Assembly (NCBI RefSeq): GCF_047470865.1
Contig: NZ_JAZDRH010000029.1
Location: 1-40,726 of the forward strand
Direction: 5' to 3'
From: JAZDRH01 sp047470865
GTDB taxonomy: Bacteria; Pseudomonadota; Gammaproteobacteria; Pseudomonadales; Pseudomonadaceae
DNA length: 40,726 bases
Part shown: positions 33,007-40,726 of the stretch, one piece after another
How the letters are laid out: each line of letters starts with the position of its first letter
Position numbering within the stretch: position 1 is the stretch's first letter
Made by a program: the position numbers and the translations under genes
The notes under the pieces: model-generated
Seen by the model: only the letters and a program-made list of their open reading frames with translations
Told to the model about the DNA's origin: nothing
Database searches by the model: none

Positions 33007-33513
33007 ATGGTTCTACCACTAGCCGCTGTCGTGCATGCGGGTAATGGCGAAGGCGATGAAACTATTCAGCAAGTCATTAAATATTGTCGTAGTAAAAACT
33101 GGCGGGTTCGCGGCCTTGTTACAGAACGAGGGAAAGACCCGCTAGGTAAATTACCCATGCTGCTGCGTGATATTTATACGCAGCAGATTTTTAGAATTTC
33201 TCAATGTTTAGGTAGTGAATCTACGTCCTGTGTTTTAGATCTTGGCGGGCTGGCGCAGGCCAGTGAAGTGTTACGCCGAGCTGTCCGTGAAAAGCCTGAT
33301 CTAGTCATTATTAATAGATTTGGTTCAGCCGAAGCAGAGGGCGAAGGTTTTTCCCAGGAGTTTGGCCAGTTAATTAGCGATGGCATTCCTGTGCTCACAC
33401 TCATTAATGAGCGCTATCTTTCGGCGTGGCTACATTTTGCACAAGATCTGGCCTACACCTTGCCTCTTGATTTTCATGCGATTAAACATTGGGTTGATAA
33501 ACTCAAGGAATAA
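33007..33513 (+). CDS. DUF2478 family protein
   Basis: A 168-residue cytoplasmic protein matching DUF2478: LPLAAVVHAGNGEGDETIQQ at the N-terminus, WRVRGLVTERG, the CVLDLGGLAQASEVLRRAV segment and PDLVIINRFGSAEAEGEGFS. The layout resembles a small P-loop-like nucleotide-binding fold without a clear GKS/T motif. The family occurs next to molybdenum transport genes, which suits the ModE-like site upstream. Its biochemical role is unknown. A strong Shine-Dalgarno (AAGGAGAG) overlaps the end of the receptor gene. It stops one base before the binding-protein gene. Confidence 0.75.
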   Translation: MVLPLAAVVHAGNGEGDETIQQVIKYCRSKNWRVRGLVTERGKDPLGKLPMLLRDIYTQQIFRISQCLGSESTSCVLDLGGLAQASEVLRRAVREKPDLVIINRFGSAEAEGEGFSQEFGQLISDGIPVLTLINERYLSAWLHFAQDLAYTLPLDFHAIKHWVDKLKE

Positions 33514-33514
33514 C

Positions 33515-34531
33515 ATGCAAAGGCGTCTGTTTAGCCAGTTATTAGCCGCTGGTTTATTGTTGCCAAACGCTGTGTTAACGGCTTTGGCTGAAGATTTAAT
33601 TGCGCAAAATGGGCGCTTACCTGCTGCTAATAAGATACACAGGGTGTTTGCTGCAGGAGCACCAGCTATGGTGTTCTTGTACGCTTTAGCCCCTGAAAAG
33701 CTGCTTGGCTTTCCAACTGATTTATCCGCTAATACACGTCAATATCTGCATCCAAATTATGCTCAGTTACCTGCTATTGGGCGTTTAGCAGGCCGCGGTA
33801 GTACTTTGTCATTAGAGCAATTAATGGTGCTGCAACCTGATGTGATTGTGGATGTGGGCAATGCTAACCAAACGCATCGCTCTGCAGCACAAAACATCGC
33901 CAGTCAAACGGGGATTCCAACATTACAAATTGCGGGGAATCTCGCACAAACACCTGAGCAACTACGGCAGGCAGGGCGTTTATTGGGTGTTGAAACAAGA
34001 GCAGAGCAGTTGGCTCAGTATGCGCAAGGAATTTTACAAAAAGCTCAACAGTTTAAAGCTCGACAGGCGCAACCTGTACGCTTTTATCATGCGCGTTTAG
34101 AGCATGGTTTAGAAACAGCCGTAGAAGCTTCTATTCATACTGAAACCTATGAGTTATTAGGTTTACAGAATGTGGTGGGCAAGCAAGCAAATAAAGGTTT
34201 GGTTAGAGTATCCTTAGAACAATTATTGGTATGGCAGCCAGATTACATTTTTACCGAAGAACTGGCGTTTGTGCAGCATGCCAAAACAGATCCATTATGG
34301 CAGCAACTTAACGCAGTTCAAGCAGGGCAAATCTATTGTGCGCCGCGCTTGCCTTTTGGTTGGTTAGATAGTCCACCCAGCTTAAATCGTTTACTGGGCA
34401 TAAACTGGTTGATGCATCAGCTTTCTCAGCCACAGCATACAACTGAGCTTGAACAGCAAGTTTCTGATTTTTATCAGCTTTTTTACGGAGTTAAGCTTGA
34501 TGGAAAAACCGCCCTTAGCTTGCAGGTATAA
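33515..34531 (+). CDS. Metal-chelate/oxyanion ABC transporter periplasmic binding protein (FecB/MolA type)
   Basis: A 338-residue binding protein of the helical-backbone TroA/FecB class. The N-terminus MQRRLFSQLLAAGLLLPNAV contains a twin-arginine-like RRLF and a hydrophobic stretch. Core marks are GAPAMVFLYALAPEKLLGFP, YAQLPAIGRLAGRGSTLSLE, LMVLQPDVIVDVG, VSLEQLLVWQPDYIF and PPSLNRLLGINWL. The frame is open from 33380, but ATG 33515 follows AAGGAA and lies one base after the DUF2478 stop. The class carries siderophores, heme, cobalamin or, in Haemophilus MolA, molybdate/tungstate; the ModE-like operator favours the last. Confidence 0.85.
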   Translation: MQRRLFSQLLAAGLLLPNAVLTALAEDLIAQNGRLPAANKIHRVFAAGAPAMVFLYALAPEKLLGFPTDLSANTRQYLHPNYAQLPAIGRLAGRGSTLSLEQLMVLQPDVIVDVGNANQTHRSAAQNIASQTGIPTLQIAGNLAQTPEQLRQAGRLLGVETRAEQLAQYAQGILQKAQQFKARQAQPVRFYHARLEHGLETAVEASIHTETYELLGLQNVVGKQANKGLVRVSLEQLLVWQPDYIFTEELAFVQHAKTDPLWQQLNAVQAGQIYCAPRLPFGWLDSPPSLNRLLGINWLMHQLSQPQHTTELEQQVSDFYQLFYGVKLDGKTALSLQV

Positions 34532-34534
34532 TCT

Positions 34535-35530
34535 GTGGGGAACATGAGAACCTATTTAATTTATGGCTGTTTGTGCGCCATCTTACTTGGCTTATTCATT
34601 GTGGCGACTTTGGCGGGTAAATATCCACTGAGTTTAAACGATATTAGCCAAGCACTATTGTCGCCTACAGCCGATAGCGCCAACCAATTAGTTTTATGGC
34701 AAGTACGCTTTCCTCGCATTTTTGCCGCACTGTTAGTGGGCGCTTCTTTGGCGGTGGCCGGCGCTGCTTATCAAGGCATGTTTCGCAATCCCTTAGTGTC
34801 GCCCGATATTTTAGGTGTTTCGACGGGCGCTGGATTAGGGGCGGTGTTAGCAATTTATGCGAATCTGCCGCTATTTTACGTACAGCTTTTTGCTCTTTTC
34901 GGTGGATTAGCTGCTGTTACCTTGGTCTATAGCCTGGCTCAGTTGATTCGCCGACATGATGCTGTTTTGGTGTTGGTGCTTTCAGGTGTGGCGTTAAGTA
35001 GCCTATTTGGCGCAGGTATTTCCTTAGTAAAGGTATTAGCGGATACTGATCGGCAGTTACCCACTATTACTTTTTGGCTGTTGGGCAGCTTAAACTCAGT
35101 GCGTCTGGCTGATTTGCTTTATAGTCTGCCGTTAATTATTGGCGGCCTAGTAGTGCTGTTTGTTTTACGCTGGCGCATGAACCTCTTAGCCTTAGGCGAT
35201 GATGAAGCAGCCGCCTTGGGGGTAAATCTTAAACTAACGCGAATTTTGCTGATTATCGCCGCTACCATGGTAACCGCCAGTGCTATTTCTTTTACAGGTA
35301 TTATTGGTTGGGTAGGGTTGTTAATTCCACATGCTGCTCGCTTATTAGTAGGCGCGCACTTCTCTAGGCTACTCCCTGCCTCTTTATTGCTAGGTGCTAT
35401 TTTCCTGTTATTAACAGACACCATTGCCCGTACTTGTTTTGCGGTTGAAATGCCATTAGGTGTACTGACATCCTTAGTTGGTGCTCCTTTTTTCATGCTG
35501 TTATTAGCCTGCGGAGGGCGTAAAGCATGA
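34535..35530 (+). CDS. BtuC/FecD/MolB-type ABC transporter permease
   Basis: A 331-residue permease of the type II (ten-helix) importer family. Signature stretches: LAGKYPLSLNDISQALLSPT, RFPRIFAALLVGASLAVAGA, AYQGMFRNPLVSPDILGVST, LALGDDEAAALGVNLK and SFTGIIGWVGLLIPHAARLL, all diagnostic of the FecCD family. The frame opens at GTG 34535; ATG 34544 (MRTYLIYG) directly follows GGGGA and is an alternative. Stop and ATPase start overlap by four bases (ATGA). It would form the homodimeric channel for the binding protein encoded upstream. Confidence 0.92.
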   Translation: MGNMRTYLIYGCLCAILLGLFIVATLAGKYPLSLNDISQALLSPTADSANQLVLWQVRFPRIFAALLVGASLAVAGAAYQGMFRNPLVSPDILGVSTGAGLGAVLAIYANLPLFYVQLFALFGGLAAVTLVYSLAQLIRRHDAVLVLVLSGVALSSLFGAGISLVKVLADTDRQLPTITFWLLGSLNSVRLADLLYSLPLIIGGLVVLFVLRWRMNLLALGDDEAAALGVNLKLTRILLIIAATMVTASAISFTGIIGWVGLLIPHAARLLVGAHFSRLLPASLLLGAIFLLLTDTIARTCFAVEMPLGVLTSLVGAPFFMLLLACGGRKA

Positions 35531-36300
35531 GCCATAGCTTATTGAAGGCCGTTCAGCTGCGTGTGGGTTATCAGCATAAAGCCTTAGGCGGTGCAATTGA
35601 CTTGGCCTTGCATGAAGGCGAAGTGCTTGCGTTATTAGGTCCCAATGGAAGCGGCAAAACCACGTTATTTCGTACTTTATTAGGACTGCTTAAACCTGTT
35701 TCTGGGACGGTTTATTTATTAGATAAAGCATTAAATACCTATTCAAGAAGACAGATAGCACAGCTAGCCGCTTATGTGCCTCAGGCGCAAATAGGTAGCT
35801 TTGATTTTACTGTTGAAGAAATGGTGATCATGGGGCGTTATGCAGCTATTGGACGTTTTTCTCAGCCGAGCAATAAAGATCGCCACATTGCACTAGCGTG
35901 CTTGCGCCAACTGGGTATAGAGCAGTTAGCCAATGCCAGTTATATGCGTATTAGTGGTGGTCAGCGGCAATTGGTGCTAATTGCCCGCGCTTTAACACAA
36001 AATGCAAAAATCTTAGTGCTGGACGAACCTACTGCCAGCCTAGATTTTGCTAACCAAATTTTAGTGTTAGACAGTATTTGCCAGTTACGCGCGCAGGGTA
36101 TGGCTATTTTGCTGTGTACGCATCAACCTGAACATGCGTTGCAAGTGGCTGATCGTGTTGCTTTGTATAATCATGGTGAGATTCAAACACAAGGCAAGGC
36201 GCAAGATATGCTTACTGTAGAAAATTTAGCACAGCTTTATGGTTTAACAAGCATGCAAATTAAAGCGCATTTTAAAGTACAGACAAAGGTAGACGGATGA
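35527..36300 (+). CDS. BtuD/FecE/MolC-type ABC transporter ATPase
   Basis: A 257-residue ATPase. Walker A GPNGSGKTT is at 38-46, the Q-loop in AAYVPQAQIGSFDF, the signature ISGGQ at 142-146, Walker B ILVLDEP at 162-168 and the H-loop in LCTHQPEHAL. The D-loop ASLDF is normal. It overlaps the permease gene by four bases and the methyltransferase gene by four bases, so all three are translationally coupled. All catalytic motifs are intact, indicating that the inner-membrane transporter is functional although the receptor is lost. Confidence 0.93.
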   Translation: MSHSLLKAVQLRVGYQHKALGGAIDLALHEGEVLALLGPNGSGKTTLFRTLLGLLKPVSGTVYLLDKALNTYSRRQIAQLAAYVPQAQIGSFDFTVEEMVIMGRYAAIGRFSQPSNKDRHIALACLRQLGIEQLANASYMRISGGQRQLVLIARALTQNAKILVLDEPTASLDFANQILVLDSICQLRAQGMAILLCTHQPEHALQVADRVALYNHGEIQTQGKAQDMLTVENLAQLYGLTSMQIKAHFKVQTKVDG

Positions 36301-37109
36301 GGTATTCAGAAATTGATTTTGCACGCTTATATAAAGAGCACCTTGCCCAAAGCGAACGCCCTGAAAAGCCTGCCAGTGACTGGGGAGCTAAAGCACAGTC
36401 CATAAGTAAAAGTGCAGTGGGCGGCGCTTATAGCCAAGCGTTTCTAGCTAAAATGGATTTTACCAATGCCCACAGTTTACTCGATATTGGCTGCGGCCCT
36501 GGCACTATCGCTTTGCCGGCGGCAGAGAAACTAACCCAAGTATATGCCTTAGATTACAGCCAAGGCATGTTGGATGTACTGCAAGACAATGCGCGTGAAC
36601 GACAATTAGATAATATCCAGCCTATTCATTTGTCATGGGAAGATGATTGGGCGGATGTGCCCGTATGCGATATTGCTGTAGCTTCGCGCGCCAGCATTGT
36701 GGCAGATATGCAACAGGCGTTAGACAAGCTAAATCGCCATGCACGTCAACGCGTGTATATGACGCATTTGGTTGGCGGCATGTTTATTGATCCTGATATT
36801 TACCATGTGTTAGGACGAGATGTAAAAAGCTTTCCTGATCCTATCTATGTTATTAATTTACTGTGGCAGCAGGGGATATACCCAAAGCTCGATTATATTC
36901 CAAGCCATAATCGCTTAGCAGGCTGTGCGAACTTTAGCGAGTTTGCGAGCAAAGTCAGCTGGCGCTTAGGTGAGCTTAGCTTAGAAGAATTGGCCGCATT
37001 GGAAGTATGGTATTTGGCTAACCCGCAACGAGCCGCAGAAGGTGGACGTCCTACACAGTGGGCATTTTTAAGCTGGGATGTGCCTTCTGTATTCAAACAG
37101 AATGGATAA
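36297..37109 (+). CDS. Class I SAM-dependent methyltransferase linked to the metal transporter
   Basis: A 270-residue methyltransferase with motif I LLDIGCGPGT at 61-70, motif II YALDYSQGML and the motif IV region CDIAVASRASIVADMQ. The N-terminus begins YSEIDFARLYKEHLAQSERP and carries a conserved DWGAKAQSIS; the C-terminal part (VINLLWQQGIYPKLDYIPSH, and WRLGELSLEELAALEVWYLA) is specific to this subfamily. Substrate is unknown. Its ATG overlaps the stop of the ATPase gene, so it belongs to the uptake operon; it could modify or release the imported metal complex, or methylate a metabolite linked to cofactor synthesis. A hairpin follows at 37125. Confidence 0.82.
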   Translation: MRYSEIDFARLYKEHLAQSERPEKPASDWGAKAQSISKSAVGGAYSQAFLAKMDFTNAHSLLDIGCGPGTIALPAAEKLTQVYALDYSQGMLDVLQDNARERQLDNIQPIHLSWEDDWADVPVCDIAVASRASIVADMQQALDKLNRHARQRVYMTHLVGGMFIDPDIYHVLGRDVKSFPDPIYVINLLWQQGIYPKLDYIPSHNRLAGCANFSEFASKVSWRLGELSLEELAALEVWYLANPQRAAEGGRPTQWAFLSWDVPSVFKQNG

Positions 37110-37124
37110 ATAACAGCATCAAAC

Positions 37125-37157
37125 GACCGAAAACAACTAAAGCCTTCGGTCATTTTG
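37125..37157 (+). terminator. Probable terminator after the methyltransferase gene
   Basis: GACCGAA (37125-37131) and TTCGGTC (37145-37151) give seven perfect pairs around a 13-base loop, then CATTTTG. The short T-run makes it moderate in strength. It lies between convergent genes. Confidence 0.6.
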
Positions 37158-37162
37158 TATCA

Positions 37163-38398
37163 TTACTTACTGAGATTATTAAATTTTACACAGCCGCTTT
37201 GGTTGCCTTTTTCGCAGGCAAAGTGAAACCATTTTTTTGCTTGTTGAAGGTCTTTAACAACGCCTTTGCCTTGGTAATACATAAGGCCTAGATTATAAGT
37301 GGCTTCTTTATCGCCTTGCTCAGCCGATTTTTCGTACAAGGTCTTTGCCCATTGCAGATCTTCCTCAGAAGCACCGTCTTGAGAATAAAAGTAAGCTAGA
37401 TTATTTTGCGCTTTGGGATGTCCTTGGTCAGCGGCTTTCCCGTACCACAGCTTGGCTTGAGCAGGATTTTTAGGCATGCCACGACCTTTATCGTACATTA
37501 AGGCCAGATTGTATTGCGCTTTGGGGTTACCTTGTCTGGCGGCCTGCTCATACCAAAGCTTAGCGGTAGCATAGTCTTGAGCAACCCCCTCACCGGTGTA
37601 ATAAAGGGTAGCTAGGTTATTCTGTGCTTTAGCGTGCCCCTGGACGGCTGCTTTTTCGTGCCATAGTTTGGCTTGTGATGCATTAGCAGGTACACCTAAG
37701 CCAAATTCATAGATAATCCCGAGTTCATATTGGGCTTGTCTAAAATTCTGCGCAGCGGCTTTTTCAAACCATAGCTTTGCTTGTGCGTAGTCTTGTTTCA
37801 CACCAAGACCGTCAAGATAGAGAGTGGCTAGATTGCTTTGTGCGCGAGGATGCCCTTGTTCGGCAGCTTTTTCAAACCAAAGTTTGGCCATTTGATAATC
37901 TTGCGCAACCCCTTCCCCAGCAAAATAAAGGCTGGCTAAATTATTTTGTGCTTTCACTTGGCCTTGTAATGCAGCTTGTTCGTACCACATTTTAGCTGTT
38001 TGATAATTTTGAGGTACACCTGAGCCAGAGTCGTACATAAAACCAAGATTGTATTGCGCATTGGCATGGCCTTGCTGAGCGGCCTTTTCAAACCAGCTTT
38101 TCGCTAGTGGGTAGTCCTGTTCTGTACCTTTGCCAGAATAATGTAGTAATCCAAGATTGTATTGAGCATCAGCAAAATCTTGTATGGCCGCTTTTTCGTA
38201 CCATTTTTTAGCAAGTTGTAAATCTATACTCGTGCCTACACCGTCTTCGTAAGCTATCCCTAACTGTGTTTGCAATTTAGGATCATTGGTTTGCTCAGCC
38301 GATTGTACAAGTTGTTGAAAATCACTACCTGAGGGGTTGGCATAGGCTGCTGGCAGCGACAGCATGAATAAAAAAGCGAGGGGAAGTAGTCTGTTCAT
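37163..38398 (-). CDS. Exported Sel1-repeat protein, 411 residues
   Basis: After a signal peptide (MNRLLPLAFLFMLSLPAAYA, cleavage before NPSG) the protein consists of about ten Sel1-like repeats of 36 residues, each of the pattern AQYNLGxxYxxGxGVxxDYxxA then KxWFEKAAxQG. It ends in a shorter cap, WFHFACEKGNQSGCVKFNN, with two cysteines. Sel1 repeats form an alpha-solenoid used for protein binding, often in envelope or host-interaction settings. The longer frame from 38422 includes eight extra residues, but ATG 38398 overlaps the stop of the upstream paralogue (TGATG) and starts the signal peptide. No enzymatic domain is visible. Confidence 0.9.
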   Translation of the reverse strand: MNRLLPLAFLFMLSLPAAYANPSGSDFQQLVQSAEQTNDPKLQTQLGIAYEDGVGTSIDLQLAKKWYEKAAIQDFADAQYNLGLLHYSGKGTEQDYPLAKSWFEKAAQQGHANAQYNLGFMYDSGSGVPQNYQTAKMWYEQAALQGQVKAQNNLASLYFAGEGVAQDYQMAKLWFEKAAEQGHPRAQSNLATLYLDGLGVKQDYAQAKLWFEKAAAQNFRQAQYELGIIYEFGLGVPANASQAKLWHEKAAVQGHAKAQNNLATLYYTGEGVAQDYATAKLWYEQAARQGNPKAQYNLALMYDKGRGMPKNPAQAKLWYGKAADQGHPKAQNNLAYFYSQDGASEEDLQWAKTLYEKSAEQGDKEATYNLGLMYYQGKGVVKDLQQAKKWFHFACEKGNQSGCVKFNNLSK

Positions 38399-40272
38399 CA
38401 GTTTTCCTTGATTAAAGAACAAGCATTTTTAAAGCCATTACTGCAGGCCAGTCGAAACCACTTATTTGCTTCTTGGGTATTGTGTGCCACACCGTCCCCA
38501 TTGGTATACATAAGGCCAAGACTATGCTGAGCTTGAGCATTGTTTTGTGCCGCAGCTTTTTCAAACCAAGCTTTAGCCTGCTGCGGTGATTTTTCAACGC
38601 CTTGCCCCATAATATAAATCACGCCTAAATTCAGCTGGGCTACGGGATGATTCTGTGCTGCGGCTTTTTCAAACCACAGTTTTGCTGTTTGGTAATTCTG
38701 TTGCGTCCCTTGGCCAATGTAGTAGCGTATGCCTATTTGCAATTGAGCATTGGGATCGCCCTGTAATGCTGACTTTTCTAACCAGAGTTTCGCCTGTTCA
38801 AAATTCTGAGGAATACGTTGGCCTTCATAATAGAGTATGCCTAGGTTGTACTGTGCCTCAATATGCCCTTGCAGTGCTGCTTTTTCTAACCAATGGAACA
38901 TGAGTTGATTATTGGCTGCTGTTGCTTCAGCTCGATAATACATAATACCAAGATTATATTGCGCACGAACTAAGCCTTGTTCGGCAGCTTTTTCTAGCCA
39001 AAACTGAGCTTGCTTATCGTTTTTTTCATCGCTATAAAGCTCAGCGAGACTCGCTTGCGCATCTAGATTATTTTGTTGTGCTGCTTTCTCAAACCAATAC
39101 TTAGCGCGCTCAAGGTTAGGCGCTGTTCCCTCTCCGTTTCTGTATAAGGTTGCTAAATTATATTGGGAAACGTCATTGCCCTGTTCGGCTGACTTTGTAA
39201 ACCAAAAAAAGGCTTTATTATAGTCAATAGGTCCGCCTTTTCCGGCGATATAGAGCGTAGCTAAGTTCTGCTGCCCCATGCGATCACCCTGAGCAGCAGA
39301 CTGCTCAAACCAATATTTTGCCTGTTCAGTATTTGGGCTAACATCAAAGCCTTCAGTGTAGATGATCCCCAGAAAGTTTTGTGCTTTAGCATTGCCACGT
39401 GCAGCCGCTTTTTCTGCAAGTAGCTTAGCTTGTTTATAGTCTTTAGCTGTGCCTTTGCCGAATAAATACATGTAGGCTAAGGCCGCCTGGGCAGGTGCAC
39501 TACCTTGTTTGGCCGCTTTTTCATACCATGCTTTTGCCTGCTGTAAGTCGGCCTCAAGCCCAATGCCATTGTAGTAAATATCGCCTAGTTCAAATTGAGC
39601 GTTACGATTGTTCTGTAATGCGGAAAGCTCAAGCCATTTTTTAGCCTGTTGAGGATCTACGGCTGTGCCTTTGCCTTCTGCGTAGATTACGCCAAGATTA
39701 TATTGCGCATTGGCATTACCTTGTTCTGCGGCTTTCTCAAACCAATGTTTAGCTTGCGAATAATCTACGCCTACGCCATGTCCAAAGGCATACATAATGG
39801 CTAAGTTAGCCTGAGCATCAGCATGGTTTTGTTGCGCTGCCTTTTCAAACCAGTATTTAGAACGCTCGTAATCTTTTGCGGTGCCATTACCTTGAAAATA
39901 GATAATGGCTAATAAATTTTGCGTATTAGTGTGGTTTTGCTTAGCGGCTTGTTCTGCCCAATACTTGGCTTGTTGATAATCTTGCGGTATAACCGTGCCA
40001 GTAAAATAGCTATCTGCTAGCTGTGCTTGTGCTTCAACTAAACCCTGCTTAGCGGCTTTTTCCATCCACTGCTGCGCTTGTTTAAAATCTTGCTCAACCA
40101 CTTCACCTCGCGCATAAATCTCAGCCAGTGCTAATTGTGCTTGGGGATTATTGTACTGCTGGGCTTGCTCTAATAATGCGTTTAATTCGCTGGCGTTATT
40201 GCTAGAGGAGTTAGCATAGGCTGTAGGCATTAAAAAAAACAGGGAGCACAAAAAAATAATTAATTTTTGCAT
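38398..40272 (-). CDS. Exported Sel1-repeat protein, 624 residues
   Basis: The signal peptide MQKLIIFLCSLFFLMPTAYA is followed by NSSSNN and about sixteen Sel1-like repeats, with typical units such as ANAQYNLGVIYAEGKGTAVD and QAKAWYEKAAKQG. One unit (DAQASLAELYSDEKNDKQAQ) is about five residues shorter. The C-terminal cap WFRLACSNGFKNACSLIKEN again carries two cysteines spaced as in the paralogue downstream, likely a disulfide. Stop and next start share one base, so both Sel1 genes are co-translated. The pair arose by duplication with change in repeat number. A periplasmic or secreted scaffold role is likely; partners are unknown. Confidence 0.9.
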   Translation of the reverse strand: MQKLIIFLCSLFFLMPTAYANSSSNNASELNALLEQAQQYNNPQAQLALAEIYARGEVVEQDFKQAQQWMEKAAKQGLVEAQAQLADSYFTGTVIPQDYQQAKYWAEQAAKQNHTNTQNLLAIIYFQGNGTAKDYERSKYWFEKAAQQNHADAQANLAIMYAFGHGVGVDYSQAKHWFEKAAEQGNANAQYNLGVIYAEGKGTAVDPQQAKKWLELSALQNNRNAQFELGDIYYNGIGLEADLQQAKAWYEKAAKQGSAPAQAALAYMYLFGKGTAKDYKQAKLLAEKAAARGNAKAQNFLGIIYTEGFDVSPNTEQAKYWFEQSAAQGDRMGQQNLATLYIAGKGGPIDYNKAFFWFTKSAEQGNDVSQYNLATLYRNGEGTAPNLERAKYWFEKAAQQNNLDAQASLAELYSDEKNDKQAQFWLEKAAEQGLVRAQYNLGIMYYRAEATAANNQLMFHWLEKAALQGHIEAQYNLGILYYEGQRIPQNFEQAKLWLEKSALQGDPNAQLQIGIRYYIGQGTQQNYQTAKLWFEKAAAQNHPVAQLNLGVIYIMGQGVEKSPQQAKAWFEKAAAQNNAQAQHSLGLMYTNGDGVAHNTQEANKWFRLACSNGFKNACSLIKEN

Positions 40273-40726
40273 AGTATAAAACCGCTAATAAAAAGTCGAA
40301 ACATCATACGCTGTATATTGTTTGTTGGGGTGCTAAAAATCAAAAGTAGAATAGATACAATGATGTTGAATAGCCTTTTAAGGCTAATATAGGCTTAGCA
40401 TGACATAGAATATACAGCTATTGAAATGGCAGAAAACTCTGTTTTGGGATGCAGAAAATCCTAATTGAACAGCATCACAACGGCATTTTTATACCTTTTT
40501 AATGCTTATTCCATTTTATATTTTTCTATTTTTGCAAGATGGTGTTGATTCTTCCTTTAGCATAATTGAGTAGATTGGCTTTTGAACTTGCCTTGGATAA
40601 AGTATCTACTGATATTTTATGACGAAAAACAAGATTATAATTTTTATTTTAAAGTTACTATGCCTAGCAATTTCAATGATAATTAAAATTTATTTTTATA
40701 GAGTTCAGGTTCTTATTGTATGATTC
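40273..40726. other. AT-rich stretch without a supported gene
   Basis: This 454-base end of the window should contain the promoter for the Sel1 genes at its left side. It holds one perfect inverted repeat TAGCCTT-TT-AAGGCTA (40371-40386) without a T-tract. A 34-codon hydrophobic frame at 40619-40723 is too short and AT-rich to support. I see no RNA gene. Confidence 0.5.

Noticed and set aside
33380..33514. N-terminal extension of the binding protein from 33380
   Set aside because: It overlaps DUF2478 coding sequence in another frame; ATG 33515 has a ribosome site and begins the signal peptide.
37163..40272. CRISPR-like or tandem DNA repeats
   Set aside because: The periodicity of about 108 bases is the coding of 36-residue Sel1 units with diverged nucleotides, within intact reading frames.
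40619..40723. 34-codon hydrophobic open frame at the end of the window
   Set aside because: Very AT-rich, no ribosome site seen and no recognisable pattern; it also ends within the window, so it is not a truncated larger gene.

Overview
This window reads as the chromosome of a low-GC member of the Pseudomonadaceae. Gene order and protein sequences match the Pseudomonas block thiS-thiG-trmB ... hemW-rdgB-DUF4426-metW-metX ... yggT-proC-yggS-pilT-pilU, and the agu/spu polyamine genes are also Pseudomonas-like. The DNA is clearly more AT-rich than typical Pseudomonas. A Thiopseudomonas/Denitrificimonas-type genus would fit, but that is an inference.

Layout. 1-550: decayed end of an Rhs polymorphic-toxin locus, with the tail of an unknown small protein and a frameshifted Rhs core fragment. 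601-2390: thiazole synthesis (thiS, thiG) and tRNA m7G methyltransferase (trmB). 2599-7944: a fatty-acid module of high-molecular-weight FabG-like reductase, MaoC dehydratase, a frameshifted thiolase and FadD, with a PsrA-like palindrome upstream. 7941-12169 (minus): metX-metW-DUF4426-rdgB-hemW-DUF3392. 12308-14740 (minus): yggS-proC-yggT-yggU. 14810-16995: the twitching ATPases pilT and pilU. 17010-18207: a cytochrome b561-type protein facing a class II cytochrome c across a bidirectional terminator.

18234-25795 is a polyamine region: aguBA (agmatine to putrescine) on the minus strand, and divergently spuD-spuE-spuF-spuG-spuH, a complete putrescine/spermidine ABC importer with two binding proteins separated by internal hairpins. 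25830-26490 holds an unknown small gene and a decayed tandem copy of it. 26872-30271 is a branched-chain 2-oxoacid dehydrogenase operon (E1alpha, E1beta, E2) whose E1 subunits look more like the mitochondrial type than like Pseudomonas BkdA1/A2; no E3 gene follows.

31351-37109 is the most interesting part. A near-ideal ModE-type molybdate operator sits directly before a broken TonB-dependent receptor gene, followed by an apparently intact tight operon of DUF2478 protein, periplasmic binding protein, BtuC/FecD-type permease, ATPase and a SAM-dependent methyltransferase. I read this as a molybdate/tungstate (or metal-chelate) uptake operon of the MolABC kind that has lost its outer-membrane gate. 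37163-40272 (minus) encodes two exported proteins made almost entirely of Sel1 repeats (about 10 and 16). The last 454 bases show no supported gene.
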